Virus record (IMG/VR): IMGVR_UViG_3300033571_003996
Span: 1 to 26,091 of that record
Reading direction: 5' to 3' (one strand)
DNA length: 26,091 nucleotides
Origin: a virus
Under the pieces are notes generated by a model, which saw only the letters and a program-made list of their open reading frames with translations, searched no databases and was not told the origin of the DNA. A program made the translations under genes and the position numbers. This document shows positions 6,718 through 14,351 of this stretch, piece after piece; position 1 is the first letter of the stretch, and each line of letters opens with the position of its first letter.

Positions 6718-8838
6718 ATGGCAAAGGAAAACAAAATCATCAAAACATACTCCAACATGATACGTGCGGACGTGCAGCCTGCAACGCTGAACGAGGAAAA
6801 ACGCACAGTTGAAGTAGTGTTTGCGACTGACACGCCTGTGTTGACAGCTGGTCGTGTGAGCAACTGGGAGCCGTTCAACGAGGTGTTATCATTCGACCAA
6901 GGGCATGTTCGCATGGACAGGCTTAACAATGGTGCGCCCGTTCTTGATAACCACGACAAATATGGCGGTGTTCGCACCATTCTTGGCGTTGTTGAGAATC
7001 CTTCCATTGACGTTGCAACGCGTACCGGAAAGGCTACGCTCCGTTTTTCAAAGAGAGCGGAAGTAGACGGAATTTTTCAGGACGTAAAAGACGGCATTCT
7101 CAAAAATGTGAGTGTTGGTTATCGTGTATATAAATACGAATCGCAGCCGTTGGCCGAGGGCGAAACAGTTCGCACTTACAAAGCCATTGATTGGGAACCT
7201 ACCGAAATCAGTTTAGCAACTATTCCGGCAGACCCGAATTCAGGCATGCGCACAGAAGGTAGCGAGCAATTCGATACCGAAATCATTGAGACCCAAAATA
7301 GAGGTATAGAACAAAATAAAATGACAGAAGCAGAAAAAAAGGCATTGCGTGACGCAGAGCGTCAACGTGCCGCAGACATCACAAAGGCTGTGGCCGGTGC
7401 AGGCCTTTCAGCCGAGTTTGCCCGTGGTCTAATCGACAACGAGAGCATGACTGTTGAAGCTGCCCGCGCAGCTATCTCAGCAGAAAAAGAACGCATTTCA
7501 AACGATCCTGCAAAGGCTCGCGAAGAAGGCGCAAAAGCAGAACGCCAACGTGCCGCTGATATTCAGAAGGCCGTAAAAGCAGCAAGACTGAGTGACGAGT
7601 TCGCTCGTACGCTGATTGAAGAAGGCGCAAGCATCGAAGCAGCCCGCGAACGCATCATTGCAGAGTTCGAAAAGGGCGATCCGTTTAACGGCACCCGCAC
7701 TGCTCATATCGGTGTTGGAGCTGACAAAGGAGAGGAGTTCCGCAGAACAGCTACGGAAGCTGCCCTGGTGCTCCGTGTAGCTCCTGATTTGGCAAAAGCC
7801 GAGAAGGAGGGCTACTCAACTGATGTGCTGAAAGAAGCACAAAAGTTCAGAGGCATGACCTTGTTGGACATGGCTAAGGACGCGCTGACTCGCGGTGGCG
7901 TAAACATCGCAGGCATGGACAAAATGGAAATTGTTGGCCGTGCATTCACCTCGAGCTCATCGGATTTTCCTGTGTTGCTTGAAGGCACAAACCGCAGAAT
8001 CCTGTTGGCCAACTATAACGCTGCCGCTGACACTTGGAGAAGCTTTGCTACCGTTGGTTCGGTAAGCGACTTCCGCGAGTACAAGCGTCTGCGCATGGGC
8101 ACCTTCTCCGACTTGGAAGAGGTTGCAGAAAACGGTGAGTTCAAAAACAAGAAAATCACCGATGCTGATTTCGAGAAAATCAGCGCGAAAACCAAAGGTA
8201 ATATCATCAACGTATCTCGTCAGATGATCGTGAACGATGACCTTGGTGCATTCACCCGCCTTGCTGCAATGTTAGGCCGCGCTGCTGCACGTTCTATTGA
8301 GAACGATGTGTATGCAATGTTCGCATTGAACTCCGGTAACGGACCAACAATGCAGGATGGAAAAGCATTGTTCCATGTTGACCACAACAACATTGCCACA
8401 GATACCGGTGCACCTACTGTGACCCGTATCGACTCAATGCGCCAGCAAATGGCTAAGCACATGGATAAGGACGGCAACGACTATCTGGACATTCGTCCAT
8501 ACCTGGCGTTGGCTCCTTTGAGCCTTGGTTCAACTCTTCGCATTTTGAACAACTCACAATACGATCCTGATGCAAACAACAAATTGCAGCGTCCGAACAT
8601 CGTAAATGGCTTGTTCTCGCAAGTTGTTGACACTCCTCGTCTGTCTGGCAATGCATATTATGCATTTGCTAATCCTTCGGAAGAGCCTGTATTCGAGGTT
8701 GTGTTCCTTGATGGAAACCAAACTCCACACATGGAAAGCCGCAACGGATTCTCAATTGACGGTGTTGAGTGGAAAATACGTGAGGACTACGGTGTGGGTG
8801 CCATCGGTTGGAGAGGCGTAATCAAAAACAATGGCTAA
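6718..8838 (+). CDS. Prohead protease / major capsid protein fusion (HK97-type protease + Mu gpT-like)
   Basis: One 706-residue frame joins three parts. Residues 1-180 resemble the HK97 (S78) prohead protease: the His of PVLDNHD (H79), the Ser of NVSVGY (S132), and the closing EISLATIPADPNS at 163-175. Residues 200-330 are charged and helical with two near-identical repeats beginning AERQRAADI (213 and 274), resembling a scaffold or delta domain. Residues from about 380 to the end match the Mu gpT-like major head subunit, including RQMIVNDDLGAFTRLAAMLG and GKALFHVDHNN. Fusions of this kind are known in phages; the protease is expected to cut the linker so that the capsid domain forms the shell. 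An in-frame ATG at 7321 with an A-rich leader sits exactly at the protease-linker border and could give a separate capsid product. Confidence 0.9.
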   Translation: MAKENKIIKTYSNMIRADVQPATLNEEKRTVEVVFATDTPVLTAGRVSNWEPFNEVLSFDQGHVRMDRLNNGAPVLDNHDKYGGVRTILGVVENPSIDVATRTGKATLRFSKRAEVDGIFQDVKDGILKNVSVGYRVYKYESQPLAEGETVRTYKAIDWEPTEISLATIPADPNSGMRTEGSEQFDTEIIETQNRGIEQNKMTEAEKKALRDAERQRAADITKAVAGAGLSAEFARGLIDNESMTVEAARAAISAEKERISNDPAKAREEGAKAERQRAADIQKAVKAARLSDEFARTLIEEGASIEAARERIIAEFEKGDPFNGTRTAHIGVGADKGEEFRRTATEAALVLRVAPDLAKAEKEGYSTDVLKEAQKFRGMTLLDMAKDALTRGGVNIAGMDKMEIVGRAFTSSSSDFPVLLEGTNRRILLANYNAAADTWRSFATVGSVSDFREYKRLRMGTFSDLEEVAENGEFKNKKITDADFEKISAKTKGNIINVSRQMIVNDDLGAFTRLAAMLGRAAARSIENDVYAMFALNSGNGPTMQDGKALFHVDHNNIATDTGAPTVTRIDSMRQQMAKHMDKDGNDYLDIRPYLALAPLSLGSTLRILNNSQYDPDANNKLQRPNIVNGLFSQVVDTPRLSGNAYYAFANPSEEPVFEVVFLDGNQTPHMESRNGFSIDGVEWKIREDYGVGAIGWRGVIKNNG
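7321..7323 (+). other. Possible internal start codon for a scaffold-capsid product
   Basis: The ATG encodes Met202 of the fusion and begins MTEAEKKALRD. It is preceded by an A-rich stretch (AACAAAATAAA) like those before other starts in this window, and lies between the protease domain and the repeat linker. Translation from here would give a product of about 505 residues without protease. This is a prediction from context only. Confidence 0.3.
7354..7485 (+). repeat. Coding repeat 1 in the capsid fusion linker
   Basis: Encodes residues 213-256, beginning AERQRAADITKAVAGAGLSA and followed by EFARGLIDNESMTVEAA. It matches a second unit at 7537-7665 in sequence pattern (AERQRAADI, KAV, EFAR.LI, EAAR). 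A tandem duplication within the predicted scaffold-like linker, likely helical. Confidence 0.75.
7537..7665 (+). repeat. Coding repeat 2 in the capsid fusion linker
   Basis: Encodes residues 274-316, beginning AERQRAADIQKAVKAARLSD and followed by EFARTLIEEGASIEAARERI. Second copy of the unit at 7354-7485, separated from it by about 17 residues of charged linker. One residue shorter than the first unit. Confidence 0.75.
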
Positions 8839-8847
8839 GAAATAATA

Positions 8848-8872
8848 AGGAACGGACTCACTATCCGTTCCT
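8848..8872 (+). terminator. Hairpin after the capsid gene (partial terminator or mRNA-end structure)
   Basis: GGAACGGA (8849-8856) pairs with TCCGTTCC (8864-8871), with an extra A-T pair outside and a 7-nt loop. Only a weak T-rich tail follows (TATTC), so it may limit read-through partly or protect the capsid mRNA rather than stop transcription. Confidence 0.5.
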
Positions 8873-8904
8873 ATTCATAAACTACTAATAAAGACAAAAG
8901 AATC

Positions 8905-9258
8905 ATGGCACAGAATTTCATTCAAGAAGGTGATCACTTAGAGTTCACCAATGGAACCGGTGGAACGATTTCCGCAGGTTCGCCCGTAATCGTGGGCAAA
9001 ATCGTTGGCGTTGCCTTGGGCACAGTAGCTAACGGAGCAAAGGGTCAAATCAAAACAACAGGAGTGTTCTTGCTTACCAAGAAAGCTGCTCTTGCTGTTA
9101 GCGCTGGTGATGTAGTGTTTTGGGACAGCACACCAGGTGAAGTGACCAAGACAGATGCTGATGGTATTTTCATCGGTTATGCAGTTGAGGACGCATTAGC
9201 AGCTGCAGGTACCGTGAAAGTTATGCTTGCAACGTTCCCTGGCGCGATCACATCGTAA
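8905..9258 (+). CDS. Capsid cement/decoration protein (DUF2190-like)
   Basis: The 117-residue product is small, beta-rich and Gly/Ala/Val-rich, with no membrane segment. The order AGSPVIVGKIVGVALG, then VANGAKGQIKTTGVFLLTK, then VSAGDVVFWDSTPGEVTKT, then IFIGYAVEDALAAAGTVKVML, is typical of the DUF2190 family of capsid-stabilising proteins that bind the outer shell in high copy. Its place immediately after the major capsid gene fits. It is flanked by a hairpin upstream and a strong intrinsic terminator downstream, so it may be on a short, abundant transcript with the capsid gene. Confidence 0.85.
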   Translation: MAQNFIQEGDHLEFTNGTGGTISAGSPVIVGKIVGVALGTVANGAKGQIKTTGVFLLTKKAALAVSAGDVVFWDSTPGEVTKTDADGIFIGYAVEDALAAAGTVKVMLATFPGAITS

Positions 9259-9282
9259 TCAACCAACAAACAAAACATCAGT

Positions 9283-9309
9283 AAAAGGGGAGCGCGTCTC
9301 CCCTTTTTT
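9283..9309 (+). terminator. Rho-independent terminator after the cement protein gene
   Basis: AAAAGGGGAG (9283-9292) pairs with CTCCCCTTTT (9298-9307) around a 5-nt CGCGT loop, and the run of six T at 9304-9309 completes a textbook intrinsic terminator. It lies in the 64-nt gap before the neck genes, so tail genes need read-through, antitermination or their own promoter. Confidence 0.85.
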
Positions 9310-9322
9310 GAGATAGAATAAT

Positions 9323-9661
9323 ATGAACCCATTTGACGCTCTGCAAAACACTTCGTTTGACGTCATCAGCTCAACTATGGGCTATGATGCAAGCTGGATT
9401 CCGCAGGCAGGTGGCCAAACAAAGGTTGCCAGGGTGCTGTTAAAAGACCCGACTGAGGTGCACGAGCTGGCAGGAGTTGAATACAACCCTGTGGGCATGA
9501 TGATGGAATACCGCAGAGGGTTTTTTGATGGGCTATTTGAGGCCGTTAGAGACGGAATTTTGGAAGAAGTGGTAGTGAATCATATATCCTACTACGTTCG
9601 CGATATAAAAGCCGTCTATGATGGCAAAACGTACCGGGCAAAACTTGAACCAAAACAATGA
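9323..9661 (+). CDS. Putative head-tail joining (head completion) protein
   Basis: A 112-residue soluble product between cement and tail-completion genes, a place normally held by neck proteins. It has an N-terminal helix (NPFDALQNTSFDVISSTMGY), a beta segment QTKVARVLLKDPTEVHELAG, an acidic centre and a C-terminal ISYYVRDIKAVYDGKTYRAK. The pattern is loosely like the lambda gpFII / phage head-tail attachment fold, but I cannot confirm the family from sequence alone. The stop TGA overlaps the next start (ATGA), so the two are probably coupled. Confidence 0.5.
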   Translation: MNPFDALQNTSFDVISSTMGYDASWIPQAGGQTKVARVLLKDPTEVHELAGVEYNPVGMMMEYRRGFFDGLFEAVRDGILEEVVVNHISYYVRDIKAVYDGKTYRAKLEPKQ

Positions 9662-10179
9662 ACTACGAAACCGCAGAAGAACAGATTCGGACAAGACTTG
9701 CTGCTAAGTTAGGCAGCAACGTTGAGGCTCGCGTACTGCCCGAAGATGAAGCGGAATACGGAAAAATTGCTGTGGCCAAACCGCGCGTGACCGTATCTTA
9801 CAAGATGTCCGATTTCCCAACAGGAGAAAGAGCGTCAAAAGCAAGTAGCAGAACGCTTGGAAGTTTCGTTTCGCAAGAAGAGCAGATCGTGTTTGAGATA
9901 ACAATGGAGTCGAGAAAGCTCCGTGGCAGAAATGGGCTGTACGATGTGCTTACAAAGACAAAAAAGGCGCTACTCGGATTTACACCGAGCGACTGTCAAA
10001 AACTGCAGGTGCTAAAATTCGGATTCGTTGAACGCACAGAAAGCCTGTTCATCTACCAGCTGCTGATATCAACGACTACGACTATTGTAGAGGAACAGGA
10101 CGCGCAAGTTCTTCCAACGCTTGAACAGATTGTGGTAGATGGGCCACTTGGAGAATCAATTACACCACCGGAAGCATAA
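9658..10179 (+). CDS. Tail completion/terminator protein (Mu Gp37-like)
   Basis: The 173-residue product begins with an NYETAEEQIRTRLAAKLG helix, then beta strands (KIAVAKPRVTVSYKMSDFPT) and an EEQIVFEITMESRKLRGRNG segment followed by a helix, a layout shared with the Gp37/DUF1834 family of Mu-like phages. These proteins cap the tail at the head end and fix tail length. Position between head and tail genes agrees. It overlaps the preceding gene by four bases and is followed 8 nt later by the fibre-like gene. Confidence 0.7.
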   Translation: MNYETAEEQIRTRLAAKLGSNVEARVLPEDEAEYGKIAVAKPRVTVSYKMSDFPTGERASKASSRTLGSFVSQEEQIVFEITMESRKLRGRNGLYDVLTKTKKALLGFTPSDCQKLQVLKFGFVERTESLFIYQLLISTTTTIVEEQDAQVLPTLEQIVVDGPLGESITPPEA

Positions 10180-10187
10180 TACAGAAT

Positions 10188-11129
10188 ATGGCAAACATAA
10201 CTTACCTAAACAAATCAGAAAACCCTAATCTACCAGAGAGCGATCCGCGGAGAAACTTTACGGCAGACGATGCAAACGAGATAAAAGCTGCTGTAAATTC
10301 AAAGCAAGATGCTGAGGTAGGCAAGGGATTGTCAACTAACGACTATAACAACACAGACAAGAACAAGGTTACAAACCTGCCTTCCGACACCATTTTAGAG
10401 TTGTCAAATAAAGTTAATGTTGAAGTTGGAAAAGGATTGTCTCAAGCCAATTTTACAAACGCAGAGAAAACCAAGCTTGCCTCGTTAAGTATAACTTACG
10501 TTGGTACGTTTGTTAGTTTGAGCGCACTACAAAATGCATATCCAAACGGACAGCCAGGCTGGGAGGCAATTATTGATGCTGGTTCAGGACAAGGACCGCA
10601 AAAGGCGTTTTGGGATAGCTCCGACAACCAATGGGTAATCCAAACTACGGGTGGCGGTGGTGGAGGGGCAAGCTCCTTCAGCGAGCTCGCAGGAAGCCCG
10701 AATGATAATGCGGCACTTGCTGCGGCATTGGCTGCAAAAGCAAACGTCTCTCATTCGCATAGTATTTCTGACGTAACAGGATTACAATCAGAACTTAATG
10801 GCAAAGCACCATACCGGATGACAATTGTTAGCATAGATGCTAACTATACGTTGACTAACCTAAATGAGTTGTACTCTGAAAGACGCATCACGTCAAGCGC
10901 TAATCGTACTGTAACGCTTCCTTCAGCAACATCTCTTGCGGGATTGCAAGTAGGGGACTGGTTTGACGTTTCACAAGCAGGAACAGGACAGGTTAGTTTT
11001 GTTGCTGGAGCAGGGGCAACTGTAAACGCAGCAGATAACGCGACCAAAATCAGAGCGCGTCACGCAGTTGTTCGCTTCATTTATGTGGAGGCAAATACTT
11101 GGCGGGCAATCGGGGACATAACACCATAA
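10188..11129 (+). CDS. Fibre-like structural protein with repeats
   Basis: A 313-residue product with features of phage fibres: two copies of an EVGKGLS...N.EKTKL-type unit (about 43-64 and 79-100), a six-glycine run (155-160), an Ala-rich segment, then SHSHSISDVTGLQSELNGKA. After this comes a beta-rich domain with TVTLPSATSLAGLQVGDWFD, as seen in terminal beta-sandwich or head-binding domains. The repeats resemble those in other tail or head fibres. It may be a head fibre or adsorption protein attached at the neck, because it lies before the sheath gene rather than with the tail fibres. No enzyme motif is seen. Confidence 0.6.
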   Translation: MANITYLNKSENPNLPESDPRRNFTADDANEIKAAVNSKQDAEVGKGLSTNDYNNTDKNKVTNLPSDTILELSNKVNVEVGKGLSQANFTNAEKTKLASLSITYVGTFVSLSALQNAYPNGQPGWEAIIDAGSGQGPQKAFWDSSDNQWVIQTTGGGGGGASSFSELAGSPNDNAALAAALAAKANVSHSHSISDVTGLQSELNGKAPYRMTIVSIDANYTLTNLNELYSERRITSSANRTVTLPSATSLAGLQVGDWFDVSQAGTGQVSFVAGAGATVNAADNATKIRARHAVVRFIYVEANTWRAIGDITP

Positions 11130-11131
11130 TT

Positions 11132-12007
11132 ATGAGCACAGGAATCATTGCATCACAAAAGGGGTATATTTCAGGTCTTGACCCAGATGCGGTCAAGTTT
11201 GTAAATGCTTGCCGAGGAGCAGGTGTTCGCCTTACGGTAGCAGAGCAACAATACATTCAGTTCCTTGTTGCATCGCTAAAGGGTAACGATACGTCTTACA
11301 ACCCAAGTGCTCTAAACATTTGGGATGACATACCTGCCATTTGGCCCTACGTTGGACGCTCTAAGGCTACACACGCATTGAATTTAAAAGACCCACGAGA
11401 CGCAGATGATGCATTCAGGCTTGATTTCTTATTCTATGACTTTATTCACGATGCAAACGGTGTTACACCACCATCAACAACAGGTTTCGCTAGAACATTT
11501 CTGATACCGTCTTCGCATCCAAGTTTCTTTAACAGCAATTCGTTTTGCGGTTTTTTCTATAACAGACAAGACGTAGTGCCCGATAATCAACCAACGCAAA
11601 TAGAGGTAGGATCATCCCTAGCTGGTGATGCGGGAATTCCAGAAAACGGTTTTTGCATGAAGAGAATTGAAAATTTCGGATTTGCAGCTCTTAATCGTTT
11701 TCCAGAATGGTTGTTATTTTTTAATTATGGCACTACTGGTTATAAAGGTACCTGGCTATGGCAGAAAAACGCAGCTAACTATCGAGAGATCGTAAAAGAC
11801 AACACCATCTTAAATGCGTCAGATGCTGAAACTACATTTAATGTGACGGATGGCCAGATGATATTGTTTAACCGAATGGATGAAGATTCGATTTCAACAA
11901 AACCAATGAGCCTTCACGGTTTTTCGCGTGGACTAAGTATAGCCAAGCGTACTGCTCTTATCAATATCATCAACCAGGCACAGGCTGTATTGGGAAGAGC
12001 TGCCTAA
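11132..12007 (+). CDS. Structural protein, possible fibre or lectin-like domain
   Basis: The frame opens with a TTG at 11099, but the first codons overlap the preceding gene, so the ATG at 11132 is the likelier start (291 residues). The N-terminus (DPDAVKFVNACRGAGVRLTV) and the following IWDDIPAIWPYVGRSKATHALNLKDPRD form a pattern that I associate with proteins of Bacteroidota phage adsorption modules. The remainder is aromatic and beta-rich (for example FCGFFYNRQD, NYGTTGYKGTWLWQKN), consistent with a carbohydrate-binding beta-sandwich, but no known domain is certain. It likely works with the upstream fibre-like protein. Confidence 0.55.
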   Translation: MSTGIIASQKGYISGLDPDAVKFVNACRGAGVRLTVAEQQYIQFLVASLKGNDTSYNPSALNIWDDIPAIWPYVGRSKATHALNLKDPRDADDAFRLDFLFYDFIHDANGVTPPSTTGFARTFLIPSSHPSFFNSNSFCGFFYNRQDVVPDNQPTQIEVGSSLAGDAGIPENGFCMKRIENFGFAALNRFPEWLLFFNYGTTGYKGTWLWQKNAANYREIVKDNTILNASDAETTFNVTDGQMILFNRMDEDSISTKPMSLHGFSRGLSIAKRTALINIINQAQAVLGRAA

Positions 12008-12076
12008 CTAGAATCAATATGTTGAGAAAAAACACTATATTTACACCAACAACGGAAAACAGAAAACTTATAAAAC

Positions 12077-13510
12077 ATGGCAGCAAATTACCTACATGGC
12101 GTTGAGACCATTGAACTCAACAAGGGACCGGTTCCTATATCGGTCGTAAAATCGGCTGTTATCGGCCTTGTCGGCATTGCACCGAAGGGACCGGTAAACA
12201 CGCTGACCATTGTGCAAAACGCACAGGATGCCGCTCAGTTTGGCGCAGAAGTACCGGGATTCTCCATCCCGCAGGCTCTTTCTGCTATCTTGGCTCAGGG
12301 TGCCGGATTGGTTGTGGTGGTAAACACTTTCAACTATACAGGCAACACAGCCCAGGTAACAGACGAGGTACTGACAGCCACTGCTAACGGCAAAGCTAAA
12401 CTCGCCTTTGCTCCCGTGCCTGACACCAATGGAAACCTTGGTGTGAGCATGGTAAAAGGAACTAACACATCCGTAGCTTCAAGCGCCTACTCAGTAGACG
12501 CGTACGGAAATGTGACTGTATTGGACTTCACCGTGATTCCAGAAGGAACCGTGCTGAAAGCCACTTACAAAAAACTTGACGGAGCTTCTATTGCCAACAG
12601 CCAAATCATTGGTTCTGTTGACGGTGTGACCAACGCAAAAACAGGATTCAAACTGTTTGCGGAGTGCTACAACCAACTTGGCTATGTGCCAAAATTGTTG
12701 ATTGCGCCTCGCTACTCGCACATTGCGGCTATCGCCACAGAGATGCTGAGTGCAGCGGACAAGTACCGCGCTATTGCCCTGTTGGATGCGCCTACCGGAA
12801 CAACTCCGCAGGCTGCTATTACAGGCCGTGGCCCTTCAGGTGGTGTTGGAAAATTCGACACCTCGAGCAAACGCGCACACCTGTTGTACCCATGGTTGAA
12901 GGCGTTTGATGCCGCCACCGAATCGGACGAGCTGCGCCCTTACTCTCAATTCATGGCTGGCGTAATTGCTGCCACTGACTTGAACTTCGGCTACTGGTAC
13001 TCTCCTTCAAACAAGGAAATCAAAGGCATCACAGGCGTTGAGCGCAAGCTTACCGCTGCCGTAAACGATGCCAGCACCGAAGTGAACCTGCTGAATGAGA
13101 AGGGCATCACAACCATTTTCAACAGCTTTGGCACAGGCTTACGCACTTGGGGCAACCGCTCCGCTGCGTTCCCTACCAGCACTGCACCTTCTAACTTCGT
13201 GAGCGTACAGCGTACAGCTGACATCATTCACGAATCATTGGAACTGGCTATGTTGCAGTTCATCGACAAGCCGATTGATCAGGCAACTATTGACAGCATC
13301 CGTGAAAGCGTAAACATCTTCCTTCGCACACTCGTTCAACGTGGAGCTATCATTGATGGTAGCTGTACCTTCGATAAAGCGAAGAATCCAAACACAGCTA
13401 TTGCCAGCGGCCAGCTTACGTTTGATATTTCTTTCATGCCTCCAACTCCGGCAGAAAGAATTACCTTCGAATCATTCATTGACATCAACCTTCTTAAAAA
13501 CCTTGCATAA
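12077..13510 (+). CDS. Tail sheath protein (contractile tail)
   Basis: The 477-residue product begins ANYLHGVETIELNKGPVPIS and SAVIGLVGIAPKGPVNT, the start typical of Mu/P2-type sheath proteins. The middle has the insertion domain and the RYSHIAAIATEMLSAADKYR region; the C-terminal half has INIFLRTLVQRGAI-like packing and ends with a segment around PTPAERITFESFIDINLL, which joins neighbouring subunits. It forms the outer, contracting layer around the tube encoded directly downstream (2-nt gap), as is usual. The 69-nt leader is A-rich and has a weak -7-like TATATTTA at 12036. Confidence 0.93.
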   Translation: MAANYLHGVETIELNKGPVPISVVKSAVIGLVGIAPKGPVNTLTIVQNAQDAAQFGAEVPGFSIPQALSAILAQGAGLVVVVNTFNYTGNTAQVTDEVLTATANGKAKLAFAPVPDTNGNLGVSMVKGTNTSVASSAYSVDAYGNVTVLDFTVIPEGTVLKATYKKLDGASIANSQIIGSVDGVTNAKTGFKLFAECYNQLGYVPKLLIAPRYSHIAAIATEMLSAADKYRAIALLDAPTGTTPQAAITGRGPSGGVGKFDTSSKRAHLLYPWLKAFDAATESDELRPYSQFMAGVIAATDLNFGYWYSPSNKEIKGITGVERKLTAAVNDASTEVNLLNEKGITTIFNSFGTGLRTWGNRSAAFPTSTAPSNFVSVQRTADIIHESLELAMLQFIDKPIDQATIDSIRESVNIFLRTLVQRGAIIDGSCTFDKAKNPNTAIASGQLTFDISFMPPTPAERITFESFIDINLLKNLA

Positions 13511-13512
13511 CC

Positions 13513-14031
13513 ATGGCAGTATCAGTTAACAGACTCACAAACGCCAACATATATATGGATGGCGTAAACTTTCTCGGCCAGGTCGAGGAAGCCAATTTAC
13601 CTGACGTGAAATTCATGTTCGCAGAGCACAAAGCCCTGGGCATGGTTGGTAAGGTAGAACTACCTTCGGGCGTGGATAAGCTCGAAGCAAAGTTGAAGTT
13701 CAATGCTCCGTACAGAGATGCGGCACGCAAACTGGCTAACCCATACAAATCGGTAAGCCTGCAATTGCGCGGTAACCTTGAGACTTATTCTGCTGCAGGC
13801 AAACTGCAAGAGGTACCCTACGTGGTATTCCTTGTTGTGACTCCGAAGAACGCTCCTATGGGCAACTTCAAGCAGCACGATAATGTAGAGCTAGAGGTGA
13901 CTTTGAATTGCACCTATGTTCGTCAAGAGATTGACGGAGAATCGGTAATGGAACTGGACGTACTTGCCAACATGTTCAAAGTGGATGGCGAAGATATGTT
14001 GCAGAACTACCGCGCCAACATTGGCGGATAA
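13513..14031 (+). CDS. Tail tube protein (P2 FII-like)
   Basis: The 172-residue product matches the length and pattern of the P2 FII major tail tube family: N-terminal RLTNANIYMDGVNFLGQVEE, then NLPDVKFMFAEHKALGMVGK, a long run of strands and a C-terminal EIDGESVMELDVLANMFKVD. It stacks in hexameric rings to make the inner tube through which DNA passes. It follows the sheath gene by only two bases and precedes the chaperone gene after a hairpin, in the order sheath-tube-chaperone-tape measure. Confidence 0.92.
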   Translation: MAVSVNRLTNANIYMDGVNFLGQVEEANLPDVKFMFAEHKALGMVGKVELPSGVDKLEAKLKFNAPYRDAARKLANPYKSVSLQLRGNLETYSAAGKLQEVPYVVFLVVTPKNAPMGNFKQHDNVELEVTLNCTYVRQEIDGESVMELDVLANMFKVDGEDMLQNYRANIGG

Positions 14032-14059
14032 TTTTGCAGGCTCAGGACACATTTAAATA

Positions 14060-14086
14060 ACGCGGGCGGCCATGTGCTGCCCGTGT
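14060..14086 (+). terminator. Hairpin after the tail tube gene
   Basis: ACGCGGGCGGC (14060-14070) pairs with GCTGCCCGTGT (14076-14086), two G-T pairs included, around a 5-nt CATGT loop. No T-run follows, so it is more likely a partial terminator or stabilising structure at the end of the sheath-tube message than a full terminator. Confidence 0.5.
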
Positions 14087-14114
14087 CAAAATTCACAACA
14101 CAAGGACAAACACA

Positions 14115-14351
14115 ATGGCAAAACAAATTACACTCCCATCCGGCAAGGTAGCCGAGATAGCGGACTTCAAAGGTAAACACATTCGTCTTGCTGCTGAGAT
14201 TTCAGACGGCAAGCCAGGCATGTTTATTTTTGCGCTGATAGCGCAGTGCACCACAATTGAAGGCAAAGAGATTGTAGCCGAAGAGCTCGACAATATGGAC
14301 GGAAAGGACGTATTGAAGCTGCAAGCCGAATTCAGTGGCGTAAATTTTTAA
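14115..14351 (+). CDS. Tail assembly chaperone (short form, G/E-like)
   Basis: A 78-residue product starting AKQITLPSGKVAEIADFKG and having IRLAAEISDGKPGMFIFALI, a pattern shared with phage tail assembly proteins that sit between tube and tape measure. Such proteins coat the tape measure before the tube polymerises. The short form ends at the TAA at 14349-14351. Its position and the -1 open frame just after its stop strongly suggest that a longer form is also made by frameshifting, as in P2 (E and E') and lambda (G and GT). Confidence 0.7.
   Translation: MAKQITLPSGKVAEIADFKGKHIRLAAEISDGKPGMFIFALIAQCTTIEGKEIVAEELDNMDGKDVLKLQAEFSGVNF

Noticed and set aside
12036-12043. TATATTTA as a promoter element for the sheath gene
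   Set aside because: It has a mismatch at the last position, lies 33 nt from the start codon and has no TTTG at 19-21 nt upstream.
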